DNA of 7,519 nt from contig CAAGRN010000183.1 in assembly GCA_900772715.1 (NCBI GenBank), positions 1-7,519 on the forward strand, read 5' to 3'. Origin of the DNA: an uncultured Subdoligranulum sp. GTDB taxonomy: Bacteria > Bacillota_A > Clostridia > Oscillospirales > Ruminococcaceae. A program made the position numbers and the translations under genes. This document shows positions 5,483-7,519 of this stretch, in pieces (position 1 is the first letter of the stretch; every line of letters begins with the position of its first letter). The notes beneath the pieces are model-generated. The model did no database searches. It saw only the letters and a program-made list of their open reading frames with translations, and was not told the DNA's origin.

Positions 5483-7519
5483 TCAGTGATTTGCCACCAG
5501 CCACAGCTTTTCGGCGGCGGTTTTGGCTTCGCTGCGCCGTTTTACGCCCAGCTTATCAAAGATATGGCTCACATGGGTTTTTACCGTGGGCAGTTTTATG
5601 TCCATCATCTGCGCGATTTCGGCGTTGCTCTTGTCGGCGCAAACCAAGTGCAGAATCTGCAATTCCGTGGGGGTCAGTTCCTTTGTCTGGCTCAGCCGCG
5701 GGGCAAGAAAACGCGGGTAATACGCCGCCTGCATCCGCACATCTGCCATAAGCCGCTTGTACCATTTGCTGCCATCGTCGCGGTTCAGCTTATCCAGCAG
5801 GAGCAGCACCGCCGCGCCGTACATACTGACGGTGGTGATAAAGTTGTATTCCGCCGCCGTCTTTAATGCGGCAGTAAGGCGCTTGCGCCATTTGGTGTTC
5901 TTTTTGCGGTAGAGGGCAAGGGCGCACAAAATGTTCAGGTGGATGCCGTCAATATGCCGCCCGCAGCCTTGTATGTAGCGTTCCAACGGCGAAAGCGTCA
6001 GCAAGGCGTCGTCCGGGCGGTTCTGCATAATTTCCACCATCGCCTGCGTCAGATACTGGTACCGTTTCATCACGTTCAGGTGCATGGGGTCGCGGGGCGC
6101 TTTGTTGCGGTACCATGCATCCGCGCTGTCCGGGTCATCGCAATGCAGGGCAATGCGGCAAAGCAGCGCGTCCATATTGGGCAAAAAGCGGTTCAGCCCC
6201 TGTTCCGCAAACCGGGCGCGCAGGGTTTCGATGGTGCGGCGGGCGTCGGCGGCTTGCCCGCGGGCAATCTGGCTGCGCGCCAAAAGCCCGTTGATGGCAA
6301 ACTCCATCTCCGGCGTACCCTTTTGCTGCACCTCGCTCATACGCGAGATCAGCGCAAACATCCGTTCGGTAATGTCTTCGCCCTTTTCAAATTTGCTTTC
6401 GGCAAGTGCGCAGTCCGCAAAGGCGATGCCGTCCTTTTTCAGCACCGTTTCCACCGGGACGCGCAGCGTGCGGTATAAAAGGTCATCCTTTTTGCTCCAT
6501 TCCGCAAAGTCCTTGCCGCCGTTCATCAGGCTGGGCAGGTTGCTGGTAACGGAAAAGGGCGGCAGGGTGATCTCTTTGTTGATCATCAGCCGGAACACAG
6601 CCGGAAAGGTTTCGATCATACCCGCCACCCCGCGCTGCGGCAGCGAAATATCCAGCCATGCAAGGCGGCTGCGCGCCTGCCGTCCGGCGGCGTCCTGCTT
6701 GTCGCGGCAGTCGGCAAAGGCTTTCAGCTCCCGATACCAATGCTCGGAACCCTCGTAGTCCATTGCCAGTGCGCAGAGCATACTCATCCCCTGCATCAGG
6801 GCGGGCGATGCCAGAATTTCGCTTTCCGGCAGGCTGCGGTAATACTTTTCCATCTCGCCGTAATGCCCCATGCCGGGGTGCAGCTCGGCATTGCGGGCCA
6901 GCAGTTCGGAAACCTTGGTGTGGTCGCCGCCTTTGGTGTAGCAGTCCAGTGCGCGGGCGTAGTCCTCTTTCAGTTCATAATACAGCGCGGCTCGGCTGAA
7001 AATGGCGCGGCGCTTTTGCTCGCTGAATTCCTTTGCCATCTCCCACTGTAAAAATGCGCGGAACTGCGCCCAAAAATAAAAGGTCTGCCCATCCTCGCAG
7101 CGCAGCATGGTGGTGTTTTGCAGCAGCCAGTTCAGCATTTCCCCGGCGTGGGGGTCGCCGCTGACCATCCGCACCATTTCTATATCAAAGTCCTCAAACA
7201 GCGAAAGCTCCAGCAAAAGCCGCCGCACAGTAAGGTCAAAGCGGTTGTATACCGCCTCCTCAAAGTAGGCAAACACTTCCCGGTAGGCTCGCGTTACCAA
7301 CTCCGGGCTGAAGGGCTTGCCGCCGGACATCTGCCGCGCCGTGATCACCACGCCCAAGGGGCAGCCGAGGCTTTCCTTTACAATAACAGAGATCTCGCTC
7401 TCGGTTACGGGGATCTTGTTGTCGGCAAAATAGCGGCGGATATCCTCCCGGTCAAAAAGCAGGTCGTCCGGCTCCAAGGTGGTCATCAGCCCCGTGTACC
7501 GGAACGCCGCCATACAGGC
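5483..7519 (-). CDS. MalT-like LuxR-family transcriptional regulator, N-terminus beyond window
   Basis: The last 678 residues of a large ATP-dependent regulator are present. The C-terminal 66 residues form a LuxR/GerE helix-turn-helix: LTPTELQILHLVCADKSNAE, then IAQMMDIKLPTVKTHVSHIF and DKLGVKRRSEA. Before it lies a long all-helical region resembling TPR-type repeats (for example AALYYELKEDYARALDCYTK). The front end holds the tail of the NTPase module, with VVITARQMSGGKPFSPE and an EAVYNRFDLTVRRLLLELSL segment typical of MalT-like proteins. MalT relatives are about 800-900 residues, so the P-loop and Walker B parts (perhaps 150-230 residues) should lie past the right edge. The ATG at 7511-7513 is not the real start: the frame is open to 7519, has no ribosome site and begins mid-domain. 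Family members bind an inducer and ATP, oligomerise and activate promoters. The inducer here is unknown. A strong terminator follows, so it is not co-transcribed with the desulfidase. Confidence 0.9.
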   Translation of the reverse strand, partial: ACMAAFRYTGLMTTLEPDDLLFDREDIRRYFADNKIPVTESEISVIVKESLGCPLGVVITARQMSGGKPFSPELVTRAYREVFAYFEEAVYNRFDLTVRRLLLELSLFEDFDIEMVRMVSGDPHAGEMLNWLLQNTTMLRCEDGQTFYFWAQFRAFLQWEMAKEFSEQKRRAIFSRAALYYELKEDYARALDCYTKGGDHTKVSELLARNAELHPGMGHYGEMEKYYRSLPESEILASPALMQGMSMLCALAMDYEGSEHWYRELKAFADCRDKQDAAGRQARSRLAWLDISLPQRGVAGMIETFPAVFRLMINKEITLPPFSVTSNLPSLMNGGKDFAEWSKKDDLLYRTLRVPVETVLKKDGIAFADCALAESKFEKGEDITERMFALISRMSEVQQKGTPEMEFAINGLLARSQIARGQAADARRTIETLRARFAEQGLNRFLPNMDALLCRIALHCDDPDSADAWYRNKAPRDPMHLNVMKRYQYLTQAMVEIMQNRPDDALLTLSPLERYIQGCGRHIDGIHLNILCALALYRKKNTKWRKRLTAALKTAAEYNFITTVSMYGAAVLLLLDKLNRDDGSKWYKRLMADVRMQAAYYPRFLAPRLSQTKELTPTELQILHLVCADKSNAEIAQMMDIKLPTVKTHVSHIFDKLGVKRRSEAKTAAEKLWLVANH

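Noticed and set aside
7511..7513. ATG as start of the LuxR-type regulator
   Set aside because: The frame stays open to the window edge, no ribosome site is visible, and the protein would begin in the middle of the NTPase module, so this is an internal Met.

Overview
The window looks like a chromosomal fragment from a moderately GC-rich Clostridia bacterium, most plausibly a gut Oscillospiraceae/Ruminococcaceae relative (Faecalibacterium, Gemmiger or Subdoligranulum type). The reasons are purine-rich Shine-Dalgarno sites, a Cys-motif lipoprotein of the kind common in gut Clostridia, a MalT-like LuxR regulator, an OmpR-type regulator and a UPF0597 cysteine desulfidase. The assignment is inference from protein style, not from a marker gene.

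All convincing complete genes lie on the minus strand, so the biological order runs from right to left. It begins with the C-terminal three quarters of a large MalT/LuxR-type regulator (7519-5483, open at the right edge), closed by a terminator with a perfect 18-bp stem. A broken C-terminal piece of an AraC-type regulator (about 5272-5108) follows, with a fair promoter just upstream. Then come a predicted L-cysteine desulfidase (5081-3801), a large unrecognised membrane protein with about 365 extracellular, helix-rich residues (3674-1713) with its own promoter and a hairpin terminator, an OmpR-family response regulator (1526-867) with no histidine kinase beside it, and a lipoprotein gene (775 leftwards).

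The left edge is abnormal. The lipoprotein reads well on the minus strand down to about position 105. Positions 1 to about 100 instead read as good coding sequence on the PLUS strand, for a similar propeller-like protein. Two gene pieces therefore meet tail to tail, which points to an inversion breakpoint or an assembly chimera.

Functionally, the desulfidase would release sulfide, ammonia and pyruvate from cysteine. The AraC stump in front of it suggests that the gene lost a dedicated regulator and now depends on the promoter near the stump. The response regulator and lipoprotein probably form one transcription unit. I see no mobile element, CRISPR array, rRNA or tRNA, and no clear novel multi-gene system. 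The most notable items are the strand-switch junction, the AraC remnant, and the large membrane protein of unknown role.
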